Assembly (NCBI GenBank): GCA_029168955.1
Contig: JAPDOI010001749.1
Location: 62,001 to 126,000, forward strand
Reading direction: 5' to 3'
DNA from: Aplectana chamaeleonis
Lineage: Eukaryota; Nematoda; Chromadorea; Rhabditida; Cosmocercidae
Length of the DNA stretch: 64,000 nt
Of the stretch, positions 21,415-33,059 are shown piece after piece (the stretch's first letter is position 1; the number at the start of each line of letters is the position of its first letter). The position numbers were made by a program, and so were the translations under genes. The notes beneath the pieces were generated by a model. It saw only the letters and a list, made by a program, of their open reading frames with translations, did not search any database and had not been told where the DNA came from.

Positions 21415-22125
21415 AGCTGCTACAGGAACGGCCTGTGGATCGAATCCATACCGCGGGAGGGGACAGGGGCTCTCTACACACAGGGAGGAGTCGTCTCGCC
21501 TCTCGCGGCTCTCATTCCACTCGGGACCTCTCCGCATCCGTCGAGTAACATGACGTTTCAACCTACAAAAAAAACGGGACAGCTCTCCCCTCTACGTGTA
21601 GAGAGCCCCTGACTCCCGCGGGTGTGGCTAAGGAGCAGTTCGGCTAGCACGCGCTACGCGCGCGGCGGAAAAACGCTGTGCGCGCTCATCATCGTTGAGG
21701 CGCGTTAACCGAGGACCATCGAAAAAAGTAGTCGTTGTCCCAGTTTAGCCGTCCCCCTTTATCATTATTTTTTGCATTTAAGTCATGTTTTTTTTTGTTT
21801 ATAATGTGCTTTTTTAGACGCAATGCTCTTCTTCTCATGCCATCGTTCCAATGGAATTCGCACTTTTTATACGAGTTGTTTAGAGTTCTTTTTGTTTGCT
21901 TCTTGGAGTGGAATAGGAGATTACACATCAACCTACATGAACATAATTCAGAAAGCGATAAGTGGGAATGGCTAAAATGGAACAACAACAACTCTTATGA
22001 GTGCCCTCGGTTAATGCGCCCCAAGGACAATGAGCGCGCAGAGTTTCACCGTCGCGCGCGTCGTGTGTACCAGCCGAACTGCTCCTTAGCCACACCCGTG
22101 GCGTGGATTCGATCCACATGCTACA
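21415..22125. mobile_element. Inverted-repeat element broken by a Mutator-like MITE
   Basis: The left arm (TGGATCGAATCCATACCGCG, then after the insertion GTGTGGCTAAGGAGCAGTTC) pairs with the right arm (GAACTGCTCCTTAGCCACAC, then CGTGGCGTGGATTCGATCCA). The GCGCGCGG and GAGGCGCGTTAACCGAGG stretches pair further in. The centre, about 21770-21990, is AT-rich and non-coding. The 156-bp insertion lies at 21460-21615. Confidence 0.7.
21460..21615. mobile_element. Mutator-like MITE, second copy
   Basis: It starts GGGACAGGGGCTCTCTACAC and ends GTAGAGAGCCCCTGACTC, the right tip being altered. The flanks CCGCGGGAG (21451-21459) and CCGCGGGTG (21616-21624) match at 8 of 9 positions, in line with the 9-bp duplication of copy 1. 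Removing the insert restores the pairing of the host element's arms. Confidence 0.8.
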
Positions 22126-22614
22126 GCGAACAATGATGACGCGTTGGTCTGCCCCAACGGCGGGGTCGTACATCATACGGTCCGATTAAATTGCGGTCTC
22201 ACCCCGGTACGCGCGCGCGAACTTTATCGCGGTGCGGCGGCGGATCGTGATACAAAAAGAGGAACAAACGCGGCGCCGTTGCTGGTAGATTGCGAAATTT
22301 CACGCAGAATTAGAGACTGTAAAACACCCAACACTCGTGGTCTTTTAACGTGCGGGTGCGAAGCGGAGGACAGGGACAGCGGGAGAGCGCATAGCGGACG
22401 AATAGAGCAGCATCGCTCGCACAGGCAGAGGTTGTAGTGATGAGAATTTAATTTTTTCTGAAGATACGTACTTCTCGGGTGAGGCGTATGTACTTAACTG
22501 CAGCTAGTTTTTCGCCATCGTATGCAGAGAATGAACTGGCTTCACTGTGGAAAACCCGCAATCAACGGATTGAGAAACTTCTGGACTTTTCGCCTCACAA
22601 CTTTGCTCAGACAT

Positions 22615-22830
22615 TCGCCGGGTCCGACCTCAGCTTGAACGGGGACCATCCCCAGATTTCTGTCGGGTTGGACCCATTAGCACTGTTTCTCCACGTAGTC
22701 CCAATAGAGAAGACATGAAGGGAGAATAAAGTTAATTTCTCCCCCACGGCGTCTTAGTCGGAAGAAATGAGGGGCGATAACGAAAAGGGGTTCAACCCGA
22801 CAGACATCTGCGGTCGGACCCGTTGAGTCT
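22615..22830. repeat. Small inverted repeat with GGGTCCGACC/GGTCGGACCC arms
   Basis: GCCGGGTCCGACCTCAG and TCTGTCGGGTTGGACCC on the left pair with GGGTTCAACCCGACAGAC and TGCGGTCGGACCCGTTG on the right. I cannot assign it to a family. Confidence 0.5.
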
Positions 22831-23104
22831 CTGAGTGAGTAATGGCGTCACAAAACGTTATTACAAATGATCTGGAAAAAACCACATTTAATTCCTGCGG
22901 ACAGATGCCAACCTAAATTCTCACTTCAATTGCCGACTTTTTTTGTGCTTCTTCATCACTGTCATCAATATTGAGTATGTGCATCACAGCTGAGGCAGCA
23001 GCAATCAGTATGATTTATTTTCTCGGAAATTTGCATTTGCTCTTTAACGATTTCATAAATACCAAGTTATCGACCAAAGGTCATAATAGGTATGCATTTC
23101 TCAA

Positions 23105-23692
23105 TTAAAGGCAGGATTGCTTGATTCCTGAGCTCCATTTGTTGGATGTCGTTGGAGATTGTTGTTGGAAACTCGAAACGCGGTAATTTTACCGAAGTTT
23201 CGGGCCGTAAACCCTTCTCCGGGCGGCTAGCGGCAGAGTTGGAGGGAGAAAGGATTGCGGTTCTCCATCCAACTGGCCGGCTTGAGCAGCGCTTAAATAC
23301 GCCCGTTTGGTGTGTTTGGCGCACTGAGGAATTTTAAGAATCCAAGTGTTGGATACGGTTGAGCTCTTCGAGCTCCTTAGGAAATTGACTTTGTCTTCTG
23401 CATATTCTACCGAAAAACCCTGAAAAACAAGATAGTTTCAAAGCGCATGGTTGTATTTCAGAATCTTTCGAGGAAAAGGGTATTGAAAAATTCAGCAATT
23501 GTTCCTTTGGGTGGACGATTGCTATATAACGTGGGAGGGGTGATCCAATGGGTCGGCCGATTCACGACGTTTTCTTTCACTTCATGGTCGATTTTCACCG
23601 TTTTTCCGTCCTTACTCTTTTTGGAGGAGCCGAATGCTAACGCCTGCGAAAAAAAAACCTGTAATCTTTTTATCGTGAACTCTGCCTTTAAA
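23105..23692. mobile_element. TTAA element, unassigned sub-family
   Basis: The left end is TTAAAGGCAGGATTGCTTGA and the right end ATCGTGAACTCTGCCTTTAA. The interior has GGTAATTTTACCGAAGTTTC and ACCCTTCTCCGGGCGGCTAG. The right end belongs to the A/F-type terminus. The two ends differ more than usual, so it could be two fused remnants. Confidence 0.55.
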
Positions 23693-23744
23693 AGCACCAT
23701 TCGCGCTGACAACAACTTTTCTCAAGGTTTGCACCTCGGGGCTT

Positions 23745-24051
23745 CCATTAGAGGCTCAGTCCAAGCTCAGGGACGAAATCTGAGATTTGCACATGAGTGT
23801 GAATTGACATGCCAGGTGCGAGCTCTCATTTCCTCCCAATAAGCGCATAATAGGAAGAAGCCACCTTGGCGAACCCACATTAAGAAGCCACTTTGCCACA
23901 CCCCGTTAGACGAGCTTTCGAACTCAACAGTGACGAAAGGCCCAGATCTTCCTCCTTGTTGGCTACGAAGGGGAAAGCAGGTCTCAGGAAACTCGTTCAC
24001 AACGCCTTTGCCCCTCAATTTTAGGAAATCTTTGAGAGTCATAACTCCGTC
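23745..24051 (+). mobile_element. TTAA element, B sub-family, partial
   Basis: The CTCAGTCCAAGCTCAGGGAC start and the CCAATAAGCGCATAATAGG, TCGAACTCAACAGTGACG and GAGTCATAACTCCG stretches match the B elements at 62466 and 58305. The right terminus is missing, and the copy runs directly into the next B-related element. Confidence 0.6.
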
Positions 24052-25020
24052 TATAAACGCACAGTCCAACTTCAGAATAGTTTTTTCGTTTTTCTTTCTA
24101 TCTTAAAGTCTATGATAATCTTTAATTCTGAGATTATTCGCTATATCGATTATTTGGCCCACAGGTAGAAAGAAAATGACGTAGACATTGAGAAAAACTC
24201 ACCGGCAGTACACGAAATCCTTTTCTCTCACCCAGCCTTTTTACTCTCACAGGAACTGTTCGTTTGGACAACGAAACCTTTTATGGATCTGCCTTTTGCA
24301 ATTCTCTATTCTCTATTGCTCCGTACTTCCCTTAGGGCCCTTACTAATCCTGCTTTGCATGAAATATTTTTCTATTTGCGATTGACCCAATTTTCCACGG
24401 TGACAATCACCATGAACATGTTAATTCAATCGGACAATTAGTCCAGGCCAGAGAAAAACGGCACTTAAATAAGACGTTTTGGTGCGTTTCTAACCGTTTC
24501 CTCGTAATTTTGGTAACACTTGGTGGACAACGGCTTGTTTTGCAGTGGAAAACTCGGGAACGAAAATCACCGTCCACACTGTCTTTAAGAACGGTCCCAC
24601 GCTGATTCGAATGATGCCTCTGAAATTGTACAAGACCATTGGGGACGGAGTTATGGCTCCTCCAAAATGGAGTGGCGAAAGCACGGTGGACGATTTGTCC
24701 GAGGATTGTTAATTCCGTCATTTGCAGTCGATGTGAACGAGCGGACCCGGATAGATAGAGAGGCCGAGAATGAAGAGAAGAATCGTGATATTGATCGGAA
24801 ATCATCGCTCATCTCTCCACTGTTCAGCTCGAAAGATCGTAAAAGGGGCGTGCCAAAGTATCTTTTCGAGATGGGCGCCCCAAAGTGGCTTCCTCCTATA
24901 TGTCGCTTTTCCGCAGGAATTGAGAGCTCGCACTTGGCAGGTGTTAATTAGGATGGGTCTACTTTACAATTATGTGGAAATCTTAAATTTCGTCCCTCAG
25001 GTTGGACTGTGCCTTTGAGG
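24050..25020 (-). mobile_element. B/A-type TTAA element, reverse, split by a C element
   Basis: The right end GGTTGGACTGTGCCTTTGAG and the left end AAACGCACAGTCCAACTTCA are inverted. Between them lie family stretches (GAACGGTCCCACGCTGATTC, GAATTGAGAGCTCGCACTTG). The C element at 24103-24588 interrupts it. Joining the two flanks with one TTAA gives the same length as the equivalent segment of the A element at 44537 onward. Confidence 0.7.
24103..24588 (+). mobile_element. TTAA element, C sub-family, nested
   Basis: It begins TTAAAGTCTATGATAATC and ends GTCCACACTGTCTTTAA. The interior matches 61265-61754, including CTCTCACCCAGC, AGGAACTGTTCGTTTGGACAA and GGTAACACTTGGTGGACAAC. It is flanked by TTAA on both sides inside the B/A-type element. 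Confidence 0.8.
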
Positions 25021-26040
25021 GGTTTTGTAAGATTTCGGAGACATCATTGGACTGAGCGTGAGACTGTCTTCAAGATAAGCAGAGATTCTCAAAAGGCACA
25101 TTCAAGGTTTACTGTGCCTTTAGATCCTCAACATGATTTGTATTGCTTCTAGGGAATACGGGAGCATATTCTCCAGCCAGCAAACATATAATTATGAACG
25201 TCATGGTGTTTATTGAGAAGGTTAATTTCCTTTACAATTTCTCCTTTTTAAAGTTAATTATTTGCATCAGAAACTTTTACATAGGTTGTGCCCTCACTCC
25301 TTTCTTCTTTAATGTGAAAAATGTCCTAAGAGAAACCTTTTTGATACTGCGTTTGCCGATTAATTACAACTCTCTATGCCCTTTTGTTGGTCTCACACTC
25401 CCACGAAAGTGTGAGGATAATCGATTTCAGGGTAGCTCTTGTGCAAGGTTATGGACTGATACAAATATATTTCAGAATGAATTTCACTTGTCACCGTTTT
25501 CCTGTGTAGCAACACATGGATGGAAACTGTGTTGGCATGGCAATTTAATTAAGGGACTTTTCAACCAACATACTCGTTGGGATTAAGGACGACAAACTGA
25601 TTTACACTTTTTATGGAGCATTTCAGCACTACCAGGTTGATTTCACCATACGTTTAGCCAATCGTTCTGCTGTTCTCTCTGGCAACAACCCTCAGGCCCA
25701 CAAATAGAGGCATTCTTTTTCTTTTTTTTTCGAGCTCAGGTGCTAATCTAAATTCGATTTTTCCTCTCGATTTACACTTGTTTGTAAACACATGGAGAGA
25801 GAATCTCTGCGACAATTCAAATCTTTAGGGCTGCTTTCGAGCCAAAAAATCGTCTGATACCCTGACCTGCGCTCTCTCTGCGGATTGATGGTCCTGAACT
25901 CCTTTTGGGACAGCCTCAGGCTTTTGCTCTCCTCTATAGTTCACCTCCTACTATAATTGAGTTCGGTCGTTGGTTCACTAATTCAGGTTGAAAGCAACAC
26001 TATTTAGCCAACTCAAACAGAACATTCCGACTTGAATCCT
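25021..26040. other. Unassigned, with a short D-type remnant at the left
   Basis: Bases 25021-25126 end in GTTTACTGTGCCTTTAG, like a D-type terminus. The 147-codon plus-strand frame at 25143-25586 has AT-driven composition and no recognisable domain, so it is not called. Confidence 0.45.
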
Positions 26041-26041
26041 A

Positions 26042-26340
26042 CGGCCGGGATCATTTTCCCCGCGACCAGCGGCTCATCTCAGGGGCGGCATGCGCGTACG
26101 CGAGTGCTGCGAAGGGGTTGTGGCAAAGTTTGGGGCGTGGGCGCGTGTGGTGGTCGCAGTGCGGGGGCTAGGAGATCATCAAGCAATGATGTCTCAGCGC
26201 GGTCTCGGCTGTCCTACCCTCTAGGTAGGGTTGGAGGGGGAACGATTTTTCAGTGCTACCCCAACCTCTTTTCAGCCCTGGCACTGCTCTCGTCAAACGC
26301 GCCCACGCCCCAAACCGTAAACTTCTACCGGCATCTCGAA
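26042..26340. repeat. GC-rich inverted repeat with GGCCGGGATCAT left end
   Basis: The left edge GGCCGGGATCATTTTCCCCG matches the terminus of the small MITE at 61922-62054. TTTGGGGCGTGGGCGCG pairs with CGCGCCCACGCCCCAAA at about 26303. No matching right terminus was found. Confidence 0.5.
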
Positions 26341-26346
26341 AAGCGG

Positions 26347-26491
26347 ACAGTCGGCATGGATCCTAGTGATACTTTGCGTTCCCTGTTAAAGGCTGGCGCA
26401 AACTCGGTGTCATATGCTATAACATAGGTGCAGCGAGTTTGCGCCAACCTTCAATGGGTACGCAAAGTGTCACTAGATTCATGCCGACTGT
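26347..26491. mobile_element. 145-bp hairpin MITE with ACAGTCGGCATG ends
   Basis: The ends are ACAGTCGGCATGGATCCTAG and its complement CTAGATTCATGCCGACTGT. The core GGCTGGCGCAAACTCGGTG pairs with GCGAGTTTGCGCCAACC. The core, but not the outer arms, is shared with the hairpin at 51600-51741. The ends resemble a mariner type, but only one flanking TA is present. Confidence 0.7.
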
Positions 26492-27515
26492 ACTTAGTAG
26501 CCAGCATGTGAAGAGAATGCCGTGGACTTTTAAACAGAAGGGCTCAGACTTAGTCGTTGAAGCTGGGACGTAAGATGATTTTTTTCTTGTTCTTCATGAT
26601 GTGAACACCCAACATTTAATTCTTCGCACGAAGACCGACAACTTTTTCCATCTCGTGGGCTGCCTCGAAATCGTTTCTAAACGATACCAATACTTTTCAC
26701 AACGGCTCAGACATGATGCCAATAGCAGAAAGTTTTAAAAACAAGGTAACACATGGATTTACGAACTTTCATGCCATCCTTGACACGATTCTCCTACATA
26801 ATTCAAAGTTCGCACATTTGACCTCATGAATGGTCCTTTAGTGCTTCTAACCAGGATCAGTGTCTCTGAACGACACAACTCAGATACGTTTAATGGAACA
26901 AACGTCCAGAATATGCGCCAGCTAGCCGAGAAGTGGCCCTGGAACTAAGCGAAACGAGAGAGGCTCACGTGCACAGCAAGATCATCATTCACGGCCAGAC
27001 CGTAGTGCCAATTGGGTCTTAACCGTCATTGAGCATCTAACCAAAATCCGACGACGGGACAAGAACGGCAATTCATTCAAATGATTTAAGAAGTGGGTAA
27101 AGTCATGGGGTCATGGGAGTTGCCCACTTCATCATTAATTATGTCGGAATAGACACCATGGAGGCGACAAAGTTTCTGGTAATGACCAGGGTGAGGGCAG
27201 GATCGTCTTCATCAATTTTATTCCCAAGCTTCTTCTTGGTAGTGAGCACTTGAGCCGCATTCTTATGTATCGCCATCAGTTTAGGCCTTCTAGTATCTCT
27301 GGCAATGTTTTCGATTTGTTCAATCCATCTTCAGACCGTCGCCGAGTGAAATTCCGCCTGAGAATAGCACGTACCAGCGCAAAGCTGATCGTGCTATTCG
27401 GCAAGTGTTAGCCTATCCACCGTTTTCGCCTTGATTTTAGCACTCTCGATATTCCTCTAGTATTCTTGGTCCTACATATAACCTGAGAAAATACAAGTGT
27501 GTCTGTGCAATTGAT
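26492..27515. other. Unassigned sequence
   Basis: I see no recognised element, gene or RNA here. Confidence 0.5.
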
Positions 27516-27547
27516 GATTCGATCATGCGGCGCCGCATGATCGAATC
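27516..27547. repeat. Perfect 32-bp palindrome
   Basis: GATTCGATCATGCGGC is followed directly by its exact reverse complement with no spacer. It lies 85 bp left of a GC-rich transposon and may be a short remnant or a binding site. Confidence 0.85.
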
Positions 27548-27632
27548 CTCCGTCGAATGCTGCCGCGCCCTTTGCGCGGGAGTCTATTTGGCCCTTAATC
27601 GATTCAGGCCGAGAAGAGAGCACAGCTTCTAA

Positions 27633-28240
27633 GGGTCGTTTATACTTCCGCCGCGGCGCGGCGAGATGCAATACAGCCATATCGATCAAGCGGCGCCGCG
27701 CGGCGGCGCCGCGAGGCGTTTAGAGTTTTCTGCTCGAAATCTTCCAACGGTGCCGCACGCGGCCGCCGCCTAGGTGCTGCCGCGCCGCCCGAGGAAAGCA
27801 GGCGGCGCGGCGCGCGTGCGATCCGCATTGACATAGTATGCTTCTCTTTGCTGTTATTTCATACACATTCTCAATTTTGTTCTTCTGATTCATCTCTAAA
27901 ATTCCTTCCAAGGTCCTGGGCGTTGTTTAGAGTAGGCTCGGTTGTGAAAAGTTCATTTTTCAAGCTTTTGAAATACTTTTTCTAAAGAGCAATCGTTTTT
28001 GGAGACTCTATCCGCCTTCGGGTGCTGGGTTATGGTACGAAAAATTGTAGATGTTTCTTTTGCACAAGAAATCACTCATTACAATCGGCCTTGTGTTATG
28101 TCAGAGCTACTCCAGGCTGTGTTTAACGTCATTCTGCGACTTCGCCGCGTCAATTCGGCGCAGCCCGATTATACATCCTGGTGGCGCGATTTTTCAAGCG
28201 GCGCGCCGCGCCGCTCCGCGGCGGAAGTATAAACGACCCC
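27633..28240. mobile_element. GC-rich inverted-repeat element with GGGTCGTTTATAC ends
   Basis: The left end GGGTCGTTTATACTTCCGCC and the right end GGCGGAAGTATAAACGACCC are perfect inverted repeats, and the arms continue into CGCGGCGCGGCG sequence. The flanks are CTAA at 27629-27632 and 28240-28243, so the duplication is CTAA, or TAA if one end base is added. A 3-bp TAA would suit PIF/Harbinger. The interior has no transposase. GGCGCCGCGCGGCGGCGCC at about 27691 is a further strong hairpin. Confidence 0.75.
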
Positions 28241-29627
28241 TAATTATACATGCATCAGTGAAGAATGCGCGAGCGACTTAGGCGATATTAGCGAAAACAA
28301 AAACTTATTCTTTAGTGCCTTTATAGTTTTGAAACAGTTTAAAATCAGAAAAGCTCCGTAAAATATTTATAATAGAGAAAAAAAGGGAAGTTGTGGCTAT
28401 GGCAGGGTACGTGTACGGAAGACACTCTGATAATGAACAAAGTTCTTATCCATACAATCTAAGAGTTTGAGAATTTCAAAAAGTTAGAGCCTTCATAGTT
28501 TTCAAACGCACTGCATGCATTTGGATAAGTGTACAAGAAGAGAAATACAGATATGAGCAAAAGAACTGTCTGTTGGAACGAAATCGCTGCTCTTCTATAT
28601 TGGGTCGAAAAGCCCACAGTAGGGTTTTTAGCACATGTTGAAAGGGCATGTCTGAGTGTAGTACATCAGCTGTGACGAGGCCACTAAAAACGAATGGCGT
28701 CTGATTGATCCATGTTGGGACCCATTCATCGCCCATGTTTTTTATATATCCACCCACGAAGGCGTCCATATGGCGAAACTATGTATCTTACCTAGTTAGC
28801 TAACTATTTAGCGGAGAGGTATCAGCCGGTCGGAGCTCCCATATTACTCTCTGTGAAAGAGTTCAATGTGTCATGGCAACTCATCTTGTATTTTCTCGTC
28901 CTGGTTCAATGTCATTGAGACCCCTTGATGCATGCAGCTGTCCTCTCCTAGCCGTGAACTTTTTTATGCCTCATTAGAACAGAATGAATTTTGTGGTCTG
29001 TCTCGAGTACATGAATTAATAAGTAGATATGTAGCCTCAAGCCCACACGAGGTGCAACACACGTGCTCATGAAGGCGACATGCTGCTTCTTTTTTGCCGC
29101 TAGGACTGAGGAAGTCGAAGACCCTTCTAACAAAAACATCCTCCTGCTAGCTAGGGAATCTCCGAAACTTAGCGAAGGCTTGCACCCAAATCCTTGGATT
29201 TTGATAGTGAACAGAATAAATTCATAAAAAGACTCAGTGGATTTGCCGACTACATTTCTGTCTAGAAATCGATTTTGGAATTTGGCTCTAGGCGCATTTG
29301 AAAGGGACAGGATTTGGCAGCTTAAATCACACTCAAGTTTTTAGCGTTGAAGTTAGTTTGAGTGGCGACTCCGAGTACATACAGAGCAAGAAAGTCGCAA
29401 TTAAATATCGTTCATGCCATTCAGTTATGAAGCATTACTTCAGAAAACTGGGTAGTCCGATCAGGCCACGATAGGCATTCTAGTCATCCCAATCCGATTG
29501 GGGGGATCTAAAGCCCCACCCCTTCCATGTAGGTCCAAACCCTTTGACATCTCGAATCTTCTGCTGCGTTATGTTTGGGAAACCGTGTGGATGATATGCA
29601 TCACACTTCGGCGACTCGAAAATTTTT
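28241..29627. other. Unassigned sequence
   Basis: No recognised element or gene is seen. The minus-strand frames at 28476-28769 and 28948-29139 carry no recognisable domain. Confidence 0.45.
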
Positions 29628-29880
29628 TCGAATAATCGAGTTTTGGACTAACTCGATTTTTCAAAACTTCGAATAATCGTGTTTTCGACTAACTCGGTTT
29701 TTCGAAATTTCGAATAATCGAGTTTCGGACCAACTCGGTTTTTCAAAATTTCGAATTATCGAGCTTTCGACTTTCTCGGTTTTTTAAAACTTCAAATAAT
29801 CGAGTTTTCCACTTACTCGGTTTTTTAGAATTTCGAATAATCGAGTTTTCGACAGATTCGATTTTTCGAAATTTCGAACG
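29628..29880 (+). repeat. 41-bp satellite, six units
   Basis: AATAATCGAG-type sequence recurs at 29631, 29672, 29713, 29754, 29795 and 29836, exactly 41 bp apart. Each unit has TTTCGAATAATCGAG, a TTTTCGACTAACTCGG middle and a T-rich end. A related block lies at 40537-40710. Confidence 0.9.
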
Positions 29881-30166
29881 CATTACCTCCACTATTTTGA
29901 GAAAATCATTTTTACTGCTTCAAGTCTTCAGTTGAAAGTATGTCTAGCAATGAGAAACGCTATCTAAACACAGTACATAGTCGGCCGGTCGGGACCAAAA
30001 TTGCTTTTTGACTTTGATTGGTGATTTTCATAAACCAAGCAATACTCCATTGTTAGAGAGAGGACCTCAGTTTTGGTTCACTATTTCTGGTGAACGCAGG
30101 GGACCCCAAGCTGACGGGCTCGGATACGCCCCGAGGAACTGAACACAAGCTGAGGTGGTATCCTCT

Positions 30167-30308
30167 GTAAAACGTCGTAATTCTCACGACTCGTAGCGGG
30201 AGCGGCGCTAGCGATTCCGCTCCCTCCGTCTGTCACGCGCTCTCTCACTGTCTCTGACCGCCGCTCCTCACCAGCACACGTAGAAACCACGAGAATTACG
30301 CTGTTTTA
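30167..30308. repeat. Hairpin with CGTAATTCTC/GAGAATTACG arms
   Basis: AAACGTCGTAATTCTCACGA on the left pairs with CCACGAGAATTACGCTGTTT on the right. GGGAGCGGCGCTAGCG lies inside. It abuts the Harbinger-like element at 30318. Confidence 0.6.
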
Positions 30309-30317
30309 TAGTCTTTA

Positions 30318-30876
30318 GGCCCCCGTCATAGTCGGTGGATCTACTGAGTCCCACCGGGTCGATACGCATCGAATTCGTGGAAGACGGGTGCAAAAATATC
30401 AACCCGCTGAGTCCGACTGCGACCGTCTGATGCCCACCGCAATCCCCCCGGTCGATACTGATGGTTCTCAGGCGTTCAAGGGCGGAGCCAATGCACCGAC
30501 TGAGTCCCACTGAGTCCCACCGAAATCGTCCTCACCCCACCCGGTCGATATAGGAGTTTCTCACGTGATTTGGGTGCATTTTTTTCGGCCGACTGCGACC
30601 TGCCGAGTCCCGCCGCATCTCGACTCTTGTCGTCTGCGCTCTGACCCACTTGCTGCTGATACGGAAATCAGATTCAGACAAGCTGAAAACAAGAGAAATC
30701 AGCCAGCAAACACGTTCCGATTCACGGCTGAGGTGATAATCGTCACTATCAATTGCGTGTTTCGCAGAGGAGTTGGTTGGCGCTGGGGGCAACCGGACTC
30801 AGTGGGACTCAGCAGGTTTTTCTTCCCCGGACTCATTCGGACTCAGCAGGTTTTTCGACGAAGTCTGACCGGGGCC
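30318..30876. mobile_element. PIF/Harbinger-like MITE with TTA duplication
   Basis: It starts GGCCCCCGTCATAGTCGG and ends CGAAGTCTGACCGGGGCC, flanked by TTA at 30315-30317 and 30877-30879. Inside, CTGAGTCC/CTGAGTCCCACCG is repeated several times near both ends in opposing orientations, like subterminal repeats. A 3-bp TWA duplication is typical of PIF/Harbinger. No transposase is present. Confidence 0.7.
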
Positions 30877-30879
30877 TTA

Positions 30880-31751
30880 GCGGTGACGAATCCTCTAGCC
30901 TCTTCACTATGGGGGAGGCTTGGTAGCGACATTGCCCCTCCTTTGCAGATTCTGCCCGAATGAACACGGAGGAGCCACCACAAATATAAGATTATCAACA
31001 TGTTTAGACCAAGGTATTAACCGTGTTACTGGTGGATAAGGCTCGTGTGTACCTCGGTCAGCTCTTCTAAGCCGGACTTGGAAGGTGGAATAAAGGCACT
31101 TGTCACTCTCCAGAAGTTCAACCAGATGCTGGAGGATAATTTTGTCGCCTAGAAGATCTCCTTTCGGATTTGGGGGGAGGGGATGGGGGTAAGCTCTCTA
31201 CTGCGAGACCCTCTGTCCCTCGGTTCGCACTAAAAGTCCCCCCACCGTAGACCGTGGCGGTGGAGTCCCTCCTCCTGTGGAGACCCCGACAAGGATGTGT
31301 CTCCGGAAGTGGAGTCTCCGGACTTTAGGGGTGCCGCGTTTGGGCACTTCTAAACGAGTTTTTCGCGTTTTTTTCCTTCACGAACGGATCACCATCCGGT
31401 ACATTGTTAGTTCTTTGCAATGAAATCGCCAACTTTCTCATCGTGAACGCTGCCTTCAAGCGATGTCCCTGGAGTCCCCTCTGCGAACCCGGGAACACCA
31501 AAGATGCTCTTAGAGAAAAACACTAGCTTGCACCCTAATATCAGCCTCACAGTGCCAACCAAGGTTCTGTGAAACTCTTTTATGCCCCTGCCACTACAGC
31601 CAACCAAGGCCCCACAATACTCAACCCTGTCTCTCCCAAAGCCCACCTTAGGAGGGACCAGCTCCGCCCATCTCAGGAAGTCGACCCCAGCTGTCGTTGA
31701 GGATAGATTGAGTTTGCGTTGGGGATTCTCCCCCGCTTTCACAAGAGTACA
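30880..31751. other. Unassigned; one isolated TTAA-type terminus
   Basis: ATCGTGAACGCTGCCTTCAA at about 31440-31459 looks like a right terminus without an identified left partner. About 31240-31330 has three GTGGAGTCCC/GTGGAGACCC-like repeats in GC-rich DNA. No gene is seen. Confidence 0.45.
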
Positions 31752-31753
31752 TA

Positions 31754-32933
31754 CAGTACCGTGCAAAAGTTCATTCGCGCGGCATTTCCACGAATAATGT
31801 TTTTTTACATATCTTGGCTTTCCCTTAGCGAAACTTGATGAAACTTTAGTATGTTATGGGCCATCACAACCCTTGCTATACATATACACAAAACTGATTT
31901 TTGAGCGCGCAGTCTTTTAAATATGGACTTTATTTATCATTTTGTGGTATTATCTCAAATTAGGACTATTCCTTCAAAACATGGCTAGTATAATTTCAAA
32001 ACCGTAGCAGTTATTCGCCATTCAAAGGTCTTCAAAATAGTTGTATAGCTTTGTGGAGATAATCGTATCTATCAAAATTTTCTGAAGACCAAAAATTGAA
32101 CAGATTGGAGTTAATTTTTGGAAATTTACCTCTATAAAATTATTCACCCCAGAACCATTCCAAAATATGTGCTAGTTGGGCTTTGATAAAATACAACTGG
32201 AACATAATTTTCGCTCTTTTTCGATAAAGTCAAGGAGAGATACTCAAAGGCAGTTTTCACGCTAAGAATCGTTTTTCTGCTTTTCCGCCTATCTTGAAGA
32301 CGATTCCAATGATGTTTTTGGAATCGTACAAGACCTTCTGGGAACTGAGTTATGGTCCCTCAAATATTAAGCTAAGGAAGCATGGTGGACGAGTTGTCCG
32401 AGGCTTGTACCTTCCGTCTTTTGCAGCCGATGTATGCGAGCTGACCTGAGTAAAGAGAGATGTTGAGAATTGAGGGAAGAACGGGGCTATTGATCGTAAG
32501 CCACCGCTCATCTCACAATCTCGAGCATTCATTTGTTCACGTCGGTGGGCGTGGACAGTGCATCTGGGGTGTGACGAGCTGACGGGTGTTCAACTTTGAG
32601 GCCGTAGGAGACCGTTCCGAGCTTATTTTCCTTGGTTTTTTCAACGTTAGGGTTGCGCTAGGCCCCGCAGCTGCCGATCTCCACCAAAGAATCAGACATA
32701 GTTTTTATCGTGGACACTGCCTTTGATAGGTGCAATATCGCATGATTTTCTTTCGAGTTTATTTCAAAAAAACTTTCGATGGAAATCAATTTTTTACAAG
32801 GTTATGCAACGATTCCAAAGACCTCCGAATGGCGAAAAACTTCTACTGGTTTTGAATTGTAACAGCAAGCCCAGATATGTATAAAAACATTATTCGTTGA
32901 AATGCCACGCGAATAGACTTTTGCACGGTACTG
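31754..32933. mobile_element. Tc1/mariner-type palindromic element, interrupted by an A element
   Basis: It begins CAGTACCGTGCAAAAGTTCA and ends GACTTTTGCACGGTACTG, flanked by TA at 31752-31753 and 32934-32935. The arms pair far in, for example TATTCGCCATTCAAAGGTCT with AGACCTCCGAATGGCGAAAA. An A-type TTAA element sits at 32244-32726. No transposase frame is present, so it is a non-autonomous element. Confidence 0.85.
32244..32726 (+). mobile_element. TTAA element, A sub-family, inside the mariner-type element
   Basis: The ends CTCAAAGGCAGTTTTCACGC and CGTGGACACTGCCTTTGA match the A family, and the interior aligns with 7444-7939 (GGACGAGTTGTCCGAGGCTT, CCGATGTATGCGAGCTGACC). The end bases are TCAA on the left and TTGA on the right instead of TTAA. 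Confidence 0.8.
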
Positions 32934-33059
32934 TATATGAGGTCACATAACTGACGATCAGTTTCATTGACTCGAAACAGTCGACTATCGAGTTTATTCG
33001 ACTACAGTCCATTTCATTGTTTATGATCACCCCAGTTTCTAACGATACCACTGTTCGGC

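Noticed and set aside
22144..22437. 97-codon frame rich in Arg and Cys
   Set aside because: It overlaps GC-rich sequence beside an inverted-repeat element and has no recognisable domain.
25143..25586. 147-codon plus-strand frame
   Set aside because: AT-rich composition, no domain, no splice or promoter support; a frame of this length can arise by chance in 64 kb.
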